From: CAMYLY01 sp039587215
GTDB taxonomy: Bacteria > Gemmatimonadota > Gemmatimonadetes > Gemmatimonadales > GWC2-71-9
Direction: 5' to 3'
Assembly (NCBI GenBank): GCA_039587215.1
Contig: JBDHIW010000153.1
Location: forward strand, 1-10,814
DNA length: 10,814 bases
A program made the translations under genes and the position numbers. Shown one piece after another: positions 1 through 7,149 of this stretch (positions within the stretch are counted from its first letter, which is position 1; each line of letters opens with the position of its first letter). The notes under the pieces were generated by a model that saw nothing but the letters and a program-made list of their open reading frames with translations, made no database searches and was not told where the DNA came from.

Positions 1-490
1 GGGTGCACTCCGCGGAATGCGGGGTCTCCGGCCGGCCGACGAGAACAACTTCGACATCATCACGCAGGACCGGTTCCTCGACACCTGGAACCAAGTCACG
101 GGGATGTTCTTCCTCGTCATGATCGCGCTCTCGAGCGTCGGGCTGATGGTAGGCGGCGTCGGGGTCGTGGCGATCATGATGATCTCGGTCACCGAGCGCA
201 CCCGTGAAATCGGCGTGCGCAAGGCGCTCGGCGCCAAGCGCCGTGAGATTCTGTGGCAGTTCCTGGTCGAAGCCGCGACGCTGACGCTCGTCGGTGGCGC
301 GATCGGCATGCTGCTCGGCGGAGGCATCAGCTGGATCGTGAACGTGGCGACACCCCTGCCTGCCCGTGTCCCGCTGATGTCGGTGGTCGCCGCGCTCGGC
401 ATGTCGATTCTCACGGGGGTCGCCTTCGGGCTCTATCCGGCGGCACGCGCGGCGCGGCTCGACCCGGTCGAGGCGCTCCGTTACGAGTAG
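1..490 (+). CDS. MacB/FtsX-type ABC transporter permease, C-terminal part (copy 1, cut by window edge)
   Basis: The reading frame is open from base 2, so the gene starts upstream and only the last ~163 residues are seen. The visible part is the end of the periplasmic domain followed by the FtsX-like membrane domain: a first hydrophobic stretch (FFLVMIALSSVGLMVGGVGV), then the cytoplasmic coupling loop with TREIGVRKALGAKRREI, then two more membrane segments, and the closing RLDPVEALRYE. This is the family's usual C-terminus. MacB-type permeases work with a separate or fused ATPase to move substrates or drive periplasmic machines by mechanotransmission. No ATPase is visible for this cluster; one is probably upstream. 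It is closer to copy 3 (1764-3008) than to copy 2: the two share the same terminal residues and two identical DNA stretches. The substrate is unknown. Confidence 0.9.
   Translation, partial: GALRGMRGLRPADENNFDIITQDRFLDTWNQVTGMFFLVMIALSSVGLMVGGVGVVAIMMISVTERTREIGVRKALGAKRREILWQFLVEAATLTLVGGAIGMLLGGGISWIVNVATPLPARVPLMSVVAALGMSILTGVAFGLYPAARAARLDPVEALRYE
245..273 (+). repeat. 29-base direct repeat shared by permease copies 1 and 3
   Basis: Bases 245-273 are identical to 2763-2791. A second identical stretch of 23 bases lies at 455-477 and 2973-2995. Both are inside coding sequence (the coupling loop and the C-terminus) and are absent at the equivalent places in copy 2. They reflect paralogy between copies 1 and 3, by duplication or gene conversion, and are not a mobile element. 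Confidence 0.85.
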
Positions 491-519
491 CCCACCCGCA
501 TCGGCGTAGCGTTCTACCC

Positions 520-1761
520 GTGCCGACCCTCGAGGCGCTCCGGATCGCCCTGCGCGAGATCGCGGACCACAAACTTCGTTCGTTCTTCACGCTGCTCGGC
601 ATCATCGTCTCCGTCGCGTTCCTCGTCGCCGTCGTCGCCATCATCCAGGGCATGAACGCGTACGTGGAGGAGAACCTCGCGGGCGCCATCGTCGGCCGTA
701 ACGCGTTCCAGATCCGTCAGATCCCGATCGGTGTCGGGCTGGTCGACGACGAGGAACTCGACGCGCTTCAGCGGCGCCCGATCATCCGACCGGAAGAGAT
801 GAGCTTCGTGGAGCGGGCGCTGCCCGACGCGATGGCGATTTCCCGGCGGGCGTGGCCCGCCCCCCGCTCGGACATCCGCTGGCGCAATCGCACGGTGGGG
901 GCCATCCAGGTGTTTGGCGCGACACCCGCCTTCCACGTCGTCCAGGACTACGAGGCTGCCTTCGGACGCTTCCTGACCGAGATCGACATGCGGGAGCGGC
1001 GCCCGGTCGCCGTTCTCGGGTGGCAGGTGGCCGAGAACCTCTTCGGCAACCCCGTGACTGGCCTGGACCGCACCATTCGCGTTGGCAGGACCGAGGTCCG
1101 CGTCGTCGGTGTCGTGGCGGAGAAGGGCAATGTGCTGGGGCAGTCGCAGGACGACTTCGCGCTCGTGCCCATCTCCCTCTTCGAAGGCATGTACGGGCGG
1201 CGGCGGACGATGGTCATCTCGGTGAAGATGGCGGAAGCGGCCGATGTCGCCGGCGCGATGCAGCGCGCCGAGGAGGCGATGCGGGTCGCCCGGCGCCTGC
1301 GGCCGGGCCAGGCCAACAACTTCACCATCGACACCGCGGAAGGGCTGATCTCGTTCTGGGACAACCTGACACGGGTGATCTTCGCCGTCGTACCGGCCGT
1401 CGTGGCCATCGGGGTCGTGGTAGGCGGCATCGTGATCATGAACATCATGCTGATGAGCGTGCAGGAGCGGACGCGGGAAATCGGCATTCGCAAGTCGGTG
1501 GGTGCCCGACGCCGCGACATCCGACGACAATTCCTCGCGGAGACCGTGACGCTCGCGGTGCTCGGCGGTATCACCGGAATCGCCGTCGGCACCGCCATGG
1601 CCCAGCTCGTGGCGATCGTGTCCCCGCTGCCGGCGCGCGTCACGTGGTGGTCGATCACCCTCGCGCTGACGCTGGGCGCCACGACGGGCGTCATCTTCGG
1701 CGTGTACCCCGCAACCCGTGCGTCCAAGCTCGACCCCGTGGTCGCCATGCGAGCGGAGTAA
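520..1761 (+). CDS. MacB/FtsX-type ABC transporter permease (copy 2)
   Basis: 413 residues, the normal length for a MacB-like permease without a fused ATPase. The GTG start at 520 is chosen because the product then begins with the family N-terminus (LEALRIALREIADHKLRSFFTLLG); the frame is open further upstream but that part overlaps copy 1 and is not protein-like. No good Shine-Dalgarno is seen before it. Layout: TM1 at about residues 21-43, a periplasmic MacB_PCD-type domain to about 280, then TM2 (~286-311), a coupling loop with TREIGIRKSVGARRRDI, TM3 (~342-365) and TM4 (~377-399), ending KLDPVVAMRAE. Its ending and loop differ from copies 1 and 3, so it is the odd one of the three and may form a heterodimer with one of them. 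It lies 29 bases after copy 1 and 2 bases before copy 3. The substrate is unknown. Confidence 0.9.
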   Translation: MPTLEALRIALREIADHKLRSFFTLLGIIVSVAFLVAVVAIIQGMNAYVEENLAGAIVGRNAFQIRQIPIGVGLVDDEELDALQRRPIIRPEEMSFVERALPDAMAISRRAWPAPRSDIRWRNRTVGAIQVFGATPAFHVVQDYEAAFGRFLTEIDMRERRPVAVLGWQVAENLFGNPVTGLDRTIRVGRTEVRVVGVVAEKGNVLGQSQDDFALVPISLFEGMYGRRRTMVISVKMAEAADVAGAMQRAEEAMRVARRLRPGQANNFTIDTAEGLISFWDNLTRVIFAVVPAVVAIGVVVGGIVIMNIMLMSVQERTREIGIRKSVGARRRDIRRQFLAETVTLAVLGGITGIAVGTAMAQLVAIVSPLPARVTWWSITLALTLGATTGVIFGVYPATRASKLDPVVAMRAE

Positions 1762-1763
1762 CC

Positions 1764-3008
1764 GTGTTCGGCCTGCACTCTCTATTCGAAGGCGCGACGA
1801 TGGCGGCGGACGCCATCCGCACGCAGAAGCTCCGCTCGGGTCTCACCATCCTCGGGATCATCATCGGGGTTTCCACCGTCATGTCGATGGCATCGATCGT
1901 CCAGGGCATCCGCGGGCAGATTCTCAACACCCTCGAGGTGGTGGGCCCGACGACGTTTCGGGTGCTTCGCTACTTCTCGACCGCACCGATCGATCCCAAC
2001 AACCTCCCGCGTGAGGTCCGGATTCGTCCGGTGCTCACCGAGGACGAGGCGGACGCGATCGAGGCGCTCCCCGAAATCCGGTACTCGGCGCTGTGGGTCC
2101 AGATCTTCGCTCGCGTCGAATACGCCGGCGAACGCACCCAGCTCAACATCGTGTACGGCGCCGACGAGCGGTTCATGGAGATCCTGGGAGGAGGCATCCA
2201 GGCCGGCCGGCCGTTCACCTCCACCGAAGTGCGCGCCGGCTCACCGGTGGTCATCCTGGAAGAAGAGACCGCCGCCACCGTGTTCGGGCAGATCGACCCG
2301 TTGGGGCAGATCGTGCGGATCGGCGGACGGCCTGCGAGGATCGTCGGGGTCTACCGGAAGCCCGAGAACATCTTCGAAACGCCCGGGCAGCAGATCTCGG
2401 CCATCATGCCATATGGGTTCGTGGAGCGCGCGTTCCGGTACGACGCCACCAACGCCCTGATCATCCTCGTCAAACCACGGGACCGCGTGACGGTCGAGGA
2501 AGCCATGGACGCGGCGACCGTCCAGCTCCGGCGCATGCGGCGCCTGCGGCCGCGGGATCCGAACACCTTCGACTTGCTCACGTCCGATCAGGTGCTCAGT
2601 ATCTTCAACCAGTTGACGGGCGTGTTCTTCCTCGTGATGATCGTCCTGTCGAGCGTCGCACTGATGGTGGGTGGCATCGGCGTGATGGCCATCATGATGG
2701 TGTCGGTCACCAGCCGCACACGGGAGATCGGCGTGCGCAAAGCGCTCGGCGCCACACGGCGGGAGATTCTGTGGCAGTTCCTGGTCGAAGCAGCCACTCT
2801 CACTTTCATCGGCGGAGCCCTCGGCATCATGGTCGGACTCGGTGCGGGTCAGTTCCTCAAGAACCTCCTGGGGTTCGACACCGGCGTGCCGGTGTGGAGT
2901 GCCGTGATCGCGTCGGCCGTCTCCGTGGCCATCGGCCTCGTCTTCGGCCTCCTCCCCGCCAGCCGGGCGGCACGGCTCGACCCGGTCGAGGCGCTGCGAT
3001 ATGAGTGA
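1764..3008 (+). CDS. MacB/FtsX-type ABC transporter permease (copy 3)
   Basis: 414 residues from a GTG at 1764, with GGAG at 1755-1758 five bases upstream. An ATG at 1800 is an alternative, but it would remove 12 residues of the amphipathic N-terminus that lines up with copy 2. TM1 lies at about residues 25-47, followed by the periplasmic MacB_PCD-type domain. The FtsX domain begins near 287 (VFFLVMIVLSSVALMVGG), with the coupling loop TREIGVRKALGATRREI, two further membrane segments and a terminal RLDPVEALRYE. It is the closest relative of copy 1 here, down to a 29-base identical DNA stretch. Its last eight bases overlap the start of bshB1, so the two are probably translated together. The partner ATPase is not in the window and the substrate is unknown. 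Confidence 0.9.
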   Translation: MFGLHSLFEGATMAADAIRTQKLRSGLTILGIIIGVSTVMSMASIVQGIRGQILNTLEVVGPTTFRVLRYFSTAPIDPNNLPREVRIRPVLTEDEADAIEALPEIRYSALWVQIFARVEYAGERTQLNIVYGADERFMEILGGGIQAGRPFTSTEVRAGSPVVILEEETAATVFGQIDPLGQIVRIGGRPARIVGVYRKPENIFETPGQQISAIMPYGFVERAFRYDATNALIILVKPRDRVTVEEAMDAATVQLRRMRRLRPRDPNTFDLLTSDQVLSIFNQLTGVFFLVMIVLSSVALMVGGIGVMAIMMVSVTSRTREIGVRKALGATRREILWQFLVEAATLTFIGGALGIMVGLGAGQFLKNLLGFDTGVPVWSAVIASAVSVAIGLVFGLLPASRAARLDPVEALRYE

Positions 3009-3723
3009 GCGCTGCGACCTCGTCGCCATCGGCGCCCATCCCGACGACGTCGAGCTCACCTGCGGAGGAACGGTGGCGCGTGCGGTCCAGGCGGGCCACC
3101 GCGTCGGCATCATCGATCTCACGGGCGGCGAGACGGGGACCCACGGTTCCCGGGATCTGCGGACCGACGAAGCGACCGAGGCCGCCCAGGTCCTCGGCGT
3201 GCATGTCCGGCTGAACGCCGGGCTCCCCGACGCAGGACTGCACAATACGGACGACACGCGCCGCATCGTGGTGGAACTCCTTCGCCGCCTCGCCCCGCGG
3301 GTCGTGATCCTCCCCTACCCGATTGGTCGTCATCCCGATCATCGGGTCGGGTCCGAGCTCTCCCGCGACGCGTCCTATCTGGCCGGTCTGGCCCGCTATC
3401 CAGCCGAGGGGACGCCGCACCGGCCGGAGAAGGTGCTGTACACACTCGCCTACCGCGAAGACCCCGTGAAGCCGACGTTCGTGGTCGACATCTCCGACAC
3501 GTTCCAGACCAAGCTCGACGCGATCCGCTGCTACGCCTCCCAGTTCGACGGCAAGAACGCCGCCGGGGAGATCTTCCCCGCGGGGGGCGACGTGTACGCC
3601 AACGTCGAGATGCACTGCGCGCGGTACGGCAGCCTCATCCGTCGCGCCTACGGCGAACCGTACTTCACCCACGAAACCGTAGCGGTCGACGACGTGGTCG
3701 CACTCGACGTACGCTCGATGTAG
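3001..3723 (+). CDS. bshB1: Bacillithiol biosynthesis deacetylase BshB1 (PIG-L/LmbE family)
   Basis: 240 residues, the usual family length. BshB removes the acetyl group from GlcNAc-malate to give GlcN-malate, the second step of bacillithiol synthesis in the cytoplasm; BshB enzymes may also act on bacillithiol S-conjugates. Near the N-terminus is GAHPDDVELTCGGT with the zinc ligands H13 and D16, and HPDH at 111-114 supplies the third, H114. The segments IIDLTGGETGTHGS and LNAGLPDAG, and the C-terminal YASQF, match BshB1 rather than the mycothiol enzymes MshB/Mca. The ATG at 3001 overlaps the end of the preceding permease by eight bases, with GAGG at 2988-2991 upstream. No bshA (glycosyltransferase) or bshC (cysteine ligase) is present here, so the pathway must be completed elsewhere. 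A related deacetylase with another sugar substrate is possible but less likely. Confidence 0.88.
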   Translation: MSERCDLVAIGAHPDDVELTCGGTVARAVQAGHRVGIIDLTGGETGTHGSRDLRTDEATEAAQVLGVHVRLNAGLPDAGLHNTDDTRRIVVELLRRLAPRVVILPYPIGRHPDHRVGSELSRDASYLAGLARYPAEGTPHRPEKVLYTLAYREDPVKPTFVVDISDTFQTKLDAIRCYASQFDGKNAAGEIFPAGGDVYANVEMHCARYGSLIRRAYGEPYFTHETVAVDDVVALDVRSM

Positions 3724-3755
3724 CGCACGGTCTACCGCCGCTCCCCGCGCAGTTC

Positions 3756-3761
3756 TAGCTT
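3756..3761 (+). promoter_or_regulatory. Possible -10 element before the cysteine desulfurase
   Basis: The 46-base gap between bshB1 and the desulfurase (3724-3769) is the largest gap in the plus-strand cluster. It ends in an AT-richer patch containing TAGCTT at 3756-3761, eight bases before the ATG. No Shine-Dalgarno is seen before that ATG. Both facts would fit a TANNNT-type -10 box driving a leaderless or nearly leaderless transcript. No convincing -35 box was found. This is weak evidence. Confidence 0.22.
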
Positions 3762-3769
3762 ACACCACG

Positions 3770-4951
3770 ATGTCAGCCGCCCCACCTCCCGTCTACCTCG
3801 ACTACGCCGCGACCACGCCGGTCCGCGCCGAGGTCCGTGACGCCATGCTGCCGGTGCTCGAAGAGGAGCTGACCGGCAACGCGGTATCGTCGCACCGGTT
3901 CGGCAGGGCCGCACGAGCGCTGGTGGAGACCGCGCGCCGCCAGGTGGCCGACGCCCTAGACGCGGAACCGGCCCACGTCGTGTTCACGTCCGGAGGGACC
4001 GAGGGCGACAACCTGGCCATCGTCGGCGCGGCCTTGGCCGCCCGACGCGACGGCCGGCCGATGCGTGTCGCCGTCGGCAGCACCGAGCACAAGGCCGTAC
4101 TCGCGGCCGCCACGTCGGTCGAGGCGCTGGGCGGCGAGATGGTGGCGCTACCCGTCGACGCGCAGGGGCGCATCGACCTGGACGCGGTGGATCGCGAACT
4201 CGCGGCCGGCCTCGCCGTGATCAGCGTCATGTGGGTCAACAACGAGACGGGCGTGATGCAGCCCATCGACGACCTGGCGGCCCGGGCCGCCGCGGCGGGG
4301 GTGCCGTTCCACACCGACGCCGTGCAGACCCTCGGGAAGGTCCCGTGCTCGTTCGCGAACCCGGACATCACGATGTTCGCCCTGTCGGGGCACAAGATCT
4401 GGGCGCCGCAGGGTACCGGCGTCCTGTTGGTCCGCGACAGGACGGCGATCGAACCGCTGTTCCACGGGGGCGGCCAGCAGGCCGGCCTCCGACCCGGCAC
4501 CGAGAACGTGGCCGGATCCGTGGCCATGGCCACGGCCGTCGCGCTGGCGGTCCAGGAGGCCGATGCGGCAGCCGCCCACACGCGCACGCTCCGCGACGAT
4601 CTGGAGCGTCGTCTCGCCGAGCGGCTTCCCGACATCGTGGTGCACGGTCGGGGAGCCGAGCGCGCACCGCACATCTCCAACGTCTCGATCCCCGAAGCCG
4701 ACAGCGACTCGCTGCTCATGCACCTCGATCTCGCCGGCATCGCGTGCTCGTCGGGATCCGCGTGCCTGTCGGGCAGCTTCGTCGCGTCCCACGTGCTGGC
4801 ATCCATGGGAGTGGAGCCGCCGCTCGCGGGCGGGTCGCTGCGGTTCTCATTCGCCAAGGCCAATGCGGCCGCCGACGTCGATCGCGTGGTGGAGGTACTG
4901 CCCGACATCGTCACGACCGTCCGCGATCTGGGCTCCCGGCTCGCTTCATGA
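3770..4951 (+). CDS. Cysteine desulfurase (NifS/IscS class), probable sulfur donor for MnmA
   Basis: 393 residues, a full-length class-V aminotransferase-fold enzyme. It uses pyridoxal phosphate to take sulfur from cysteine as a persulfide, releasing alanine. Visible signatures: YLDYAATTPV at the N-terminus, TSGGTEGDN (~73-81) at the phosphate-binding loop, TEHKAV with H107, HTDAVQ (181-186), the PLP lysine K209 in SGHK, RPGTEN (241-246), and the catalytic C332 in SSGSAC. The ATG at 3770 has no Shine-Dalgarno. The gene ends inside the start of mnmA (ATGA at 4948-4951), an arrangement like the dedicated yrvO-mnmA pair of Bacillus subtilis. I infer its main job is tRNA thiolation, although it could also serve Fe-S cluster assembly, for which no scaffold gene is seen nearby. 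I leave the symbol empty because iscS, nifS and yrvO cannot be told apart from this sequence alone. Confidence 0.92.
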   Translation: MSAAPPPVYLDYAATTPVRAEVRDAMLPVLEEELTGNAVSSHRFGRAARALVETARRQVADALDAEPAHVVFTSGGTEGDNLAIVGAALAARRDGRPMRVAVGSTEHKAVLAAATSVEALGGEMVALPVDAQGRIDLDAVDRELAAGLAVISVMWVNNETGVMQPIDDLAARAAAAGVPFHTDAVQTLGKVPCSFANPDITMFALSGHKIWAPQGTGVLLVRDRTAIEPLFHGGGQQAGLRPGTENVAGSVAMATAVALAVQEADAAAAHTRTLRDDLERRLAERLPDIVVHGRGAERAPHISNVSIPEADSDSLLMHLDLAGIACSSGSACLSGSFVASHVLASMGVEPPLAGGSLRFSFAKANAAADVDRVVEVLPDIVTTVRDLGSRLAS

Positions 4952-5968
4952 GCGGCGCCACGCGGGTCCTCGTCGCGATGTCGGGTGGGGTCGACTCCTC
5001 CGTCGCCGCCGCCATGCTGGTGGACCAGGGGTACGAGGTCATCGGCGCGACGATGCGGCTGTTCTGTTACGGAGACTCGGTCCCCGATCGACCGTGCTGT
5101 TCGCTGGACTCCGTCACCGACGCCCGCCTGGTTGCGGAGCGTCTGGGCATTCCGCATTACGTGCTGAACCTGACGGATCGCTTCCAGCATGACGTCATCG
5201 ACGACTTCGTCGCCGAGTATGCGCGTGGCCGCACTCCCATCCCGTGCGTCCGGTGCAATACGTTCACGAAGTTCCGCGATCTTCTGGCCCATGCCGATGC
5301 GCTCGAGTGCAGCCACATCGCCACCGGCCACTACGCCATCGCGCGCGACGGCGCGCTGTACCGGGGCGCCGATCGCGGCAAGGACCAGACGTACTTCCTT
5401 TGGGGAATGGACCGCTCGGTCGTGCAACGCCTGCTCACGCCGGTCGGGGCGTTGACCAAGCCCGAGACCCGAGAGGCCGCGCGGCGGCTCGGGCTGGTGA
5501 CGGCCGACAAGAAGGAATCCGTCGAGATCTGCTTCGTTCCCGACGGCGACTATGCCGCGGTGCTCGAAGAGCGCCTGTCCCCGGACGACCCGGCTCTGTC
5601 GCCCGGGCCCGTCCGGACGACCGGCGGCGACGTGGTGGGCGAGCACGACGGATACGCGCGGTTCACGATCGGCCAGCGCCGTCGCCTGCCAGGCGGGTTC
5701 GGAGAGCCCATGTACGTCGTGGCGATCGAGCCCGAGGATCGGACGGTCGTGATCGGCACGAGCTACGAGTTGTTCGGCCACCGGGTCGTGCTGGAGGGCA
5801 TGAACTGGATTGGTCCCGCGCTCAGCCCTGGCGCCAGCCCGGGTAGATTACGTGGACGACGATGGCGCGGCGCTGGACCTCGCCGAGCCCGTGCGAGCGA
5901 TCACACCCGGCCAGTCCGGCGTCATCTACGACGGCGACCGACTGATCGGCGGCGGCATCATTGCCTGA
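4948..5968 (+). CDS. mnmA: tRNA-specific 2-thiouridylase MnmA, frame disrupted near the 3' end
   Basis: MnmA adenylates U34 of Lys/Glu/Gln tRNAs and replaces its O2 with sulfur delivered by a cysteine desulfurase. From the ATG at 4948 (ATGA overlap with the desulfurase) residues 1-299 are a good MnmA: PP-loop SGGVDSS (12-18), the nucleophile cysteine in PCVRCN (C103), the second cysteine in VEICFVPDGDY (C195), ATGHYA and FTIGQRR. After about base 5842 this frame becomes arginine-rich and unlike the family, running on to a stop at 6268-6270 (440 residues), across the next gene. The true C-terminus (VDYVDDDG..., TPGQSGVIYDG, GGGIIA) continues in another frame from about 5831-5843 and stops at 5966-5968. 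By comparison with the family from memory, some 12-20 residues of the last beta-barrel domain are missing as well. So there is a deletion whose length is not a multiple of three, either a real mutation or a sequence error. The catalytic domains are intact. Confidence 0.85.
5829..5845 (+). other. Probable deletion/frameshift junction in mnmA
   Basis: Over these bases both frames read like MnmA: frame 1 gives SPGASPG, continuing the upstream domain, and frame 2 gives APARV, leading into the genuine C-terminus. The site holds the palindromes TGGCGCCA (5829-5836) and CCCGGG (5838-5843). A double-reading site like this is expected if a deletion occurred between two short matching sequences, or if an assembler or basecaller collapsed a GC-rich structured stretch. 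The exact breakpoint cannot be fixed without an intact relative. Confidence 0.6.
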
Positions 5969-5975
5969 GGAGGAG
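5967..5975 (+). promoter_or_regulatory. Strong ribosome binding site before the DUF2780-like gene
   Basis: GAGGAGGAG lies five bases before the ATG at 5981 and overlaps the mnmA stop codon (5966-5968). It is the strongest Shine-Dalgarno on the plus strand of this window, where several genes have none, and it fixes the start of the following gene. Confidence 0.8.
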
Positions 5976-5980
5976 CTACC

Positions 5981-6343
5981 ATGGACCTAGTGGCTGCAAC
6001 CGGCGCAGCGTGTTCCATCGACGACCGGGCCGCCTCCAAAGCGCTCGGCGCGATCTTCACCGCGATCCGCATGAGCGTGAACGCCAGGTACTTCTCCTCC
6101 GTGGTCGCCGAGTTTCCGGACTGCAGCACGTGGATGCGGGAGGCACCCGCCACCACCGGACAGACGGGCGCCCTGCTCGCGCTCGCCACCCCTGCAACGT
6201 TGACGCGCGGTCTCAAGCAGATGGGACTCGACGACGGCCAGATCGCCGCGGCGGGACGCATCGTGGGTGAAGCCATCGCCGATCGCCTCCCCGCGGACGT
6301 GGTCTCCACGATCACCAAGAAGCTCCCCCTCCTCGGCACCTGA
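5981..6343 (+). CDS. Small DUF2780-like protein of unknown function
   Basis: 120 residues with no signal peptide and no clear membrane segment; mostly helical by composition. The pattern ALGAIFTAIRMSVNARYFSSV, then AEFPDCSTWM, a stretch GALLALATPATL, and a helix with LKQMGLDDGQIAAAGRIVGEAI resembles the DUF2780 (VcgC/VcgE-like) layout as I remember it: a helix-rich protein with a conserved pro/aspartate turn and a C-terminal helix. The match is from memory and is not strong. No catalytic motif is visible. It is read from a strong Shine-Dalgarno, and its stop is two bases from the next gene's GTG. It is therefore probably co-transcribed with mnmA and the hydrolase, but nothing shows it works with them. 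The Arg-rich continuation of the mnmA frame crosses it and is not a real product. Confidence 0.75.
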   Translation: MDLVAATGAACSIDDRAASKALGAIFTAIRMSVNARYFSSVVAEFPDCSTWMREAPATTGQTGALLALATPATLTRGLKQMGLDDGQIAAAGRIVGEAIADRLPADVVSTITKKLPLLGT

Positions 6344-6345
6344 CC

Positions 6346-7134
6346 GTGCCGCGTCACCAGCTCGAGCGGGTGACGTTTCCAGGCATGACCGGCCCGCTCG
6401 CGGGAACCCTCCATGCCGTCGAGCACGGCCGGCGGGGCGCCGTGGTCTTGGCCCATTGTTTCACATGCTCCCGGTCGCTCAGGGTCATTCGGCAGCTGGC
6501 GACCCACCTCGCCGACGCGGGCTATGCGGTGCTGCGGTTCGACTTCACCGGACTCGGGGAGAGCGAAGGCGATTTTGCCCACACCACCGTCACGACGAAT
6601 GTGGAGGATCTCGCCGCGGCCGTCGCGGCCATGCGCGATCGGGGGCTCGGAACGCCGGCCCTCGTCGGGCATTCCCTCGGTGGCACGGCATGCCTGCTCG
6701 CCGCCGCGGATCTGCCCGAGGTCCCGGCCGTGGCGGTCATCGCCTCACCGTTCCATCCTGACCACGTTCGGCGCCTGTTCACCGCAGACGACGTCGCCGA
6801 GGCGCTCGCCACCGGGCAGGTCTCGGTCCGCGTCGCGGGCCGGCCCTTCGAGATATCGGCGGACTTCTTTCACGACCTGGAGCGTCACGGGACGCCGGCG
6901 CATCTTGCGGCCCTCGAACGGCCGCTGATGGTCGTGCACGGCACGCGCGACCGGGTCGTGGACATCACCGAGGGCGAGCGGATCTTCGCTGCGGCCTCCC
7001 ACCCAAAGTGGTTCGCCGCCGTCCCCCAGGCCGACCACATGCTCACACGCCCTGCCGACGCACAGCATGCCGCGCACGCCATCGCAACCTTCTTGACGAC
7101 GACCGCACCCCCTGAGCCGTCCTCGACGACTTAG
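6346..7134 (+). CDS. Alpha/beta hydrolase of the type that partners OsmC
   Basis: 262 residues from a GTG at 6346, two bases after the preceding stop; no Shine-Dalgarno, so translation probably depends on coupling. The alpha/beta hydrolase triad is visible: nucleophile S110 in GHSLGG, D202 in GTRDRVVD and H231 in ADHML. AHCFTCS (36-42) supplies the oxyanion-hole loop, and FDFTGLGESEGDF (65-77) is typical of this subgroup. IASPFHPDHV, AGRPFEI and the closing IFAAASHPKWF correspond to the N-terminal half of proteins in which such a hydrolase is fused to an OsmC domain. Here the OsmC partner is a separate gene 15 bases downstream. The substrate is unknown; an acyl or peroxy ester related to oxidative damage is a guess. 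Cytoplasmic, with no signal peptide. Confidence 0.88.
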   Translation: MPRHQLERVTFPGMTGPLAGTLHAVEHGRRGAVVLAHCFTCSRSLRVIRQLATHLADAGYAVLRFDFTGLGESEGDFAHTTVTTNVEDLAAAVAAMRDRGLGTPALVGHSLGGTACLLAAADLPEVPAVAVIASPFHPDHVRRLFTADDVAEALATGQVSVRVAGRPFEISADFFHDLERHGTPAHLAALERPLMVVHGTRDRVVDITEGERIFAAASHPKWFAAVPQADHMLTRPADAQHAAHAIATFLTTTAPPEPSSTT

Positions 7135-7138
7135 CACG

Positions 7139-7145
7139 AAGGTGG
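7139..7145 (+). promoter_or_regulatory. Ribosome binding site of the OsmC gene
   Basis: AAGGTGG, four bases before the ATG at 7150, in the 15-base gap after the hydrolase stop. It supports this start and separate translation of the OsmC protein. Confidence 0.6.
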
Positions 7146-7149
7146 AACC

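Noticed and set aside
3802..5781. A 659-codon open frame on the minus strand across the desulfurase and mnmA
   Set aside because: It lies antisense to two clearly recognised genes, has low-complexity Ser/Arg/Ala-rich composition and shows no motif. Long shadow frames are common in GC-rich DNA.
5846..6270. The 141-residue continuation of the mnmA frame as a genuine novel C-terminal extension
   Set aside because: It is arginine-rich like a shadow frame, it runs through the well-supported gene at 5981-6343, and the real MnmA C-terminus is found next to it in another frame.
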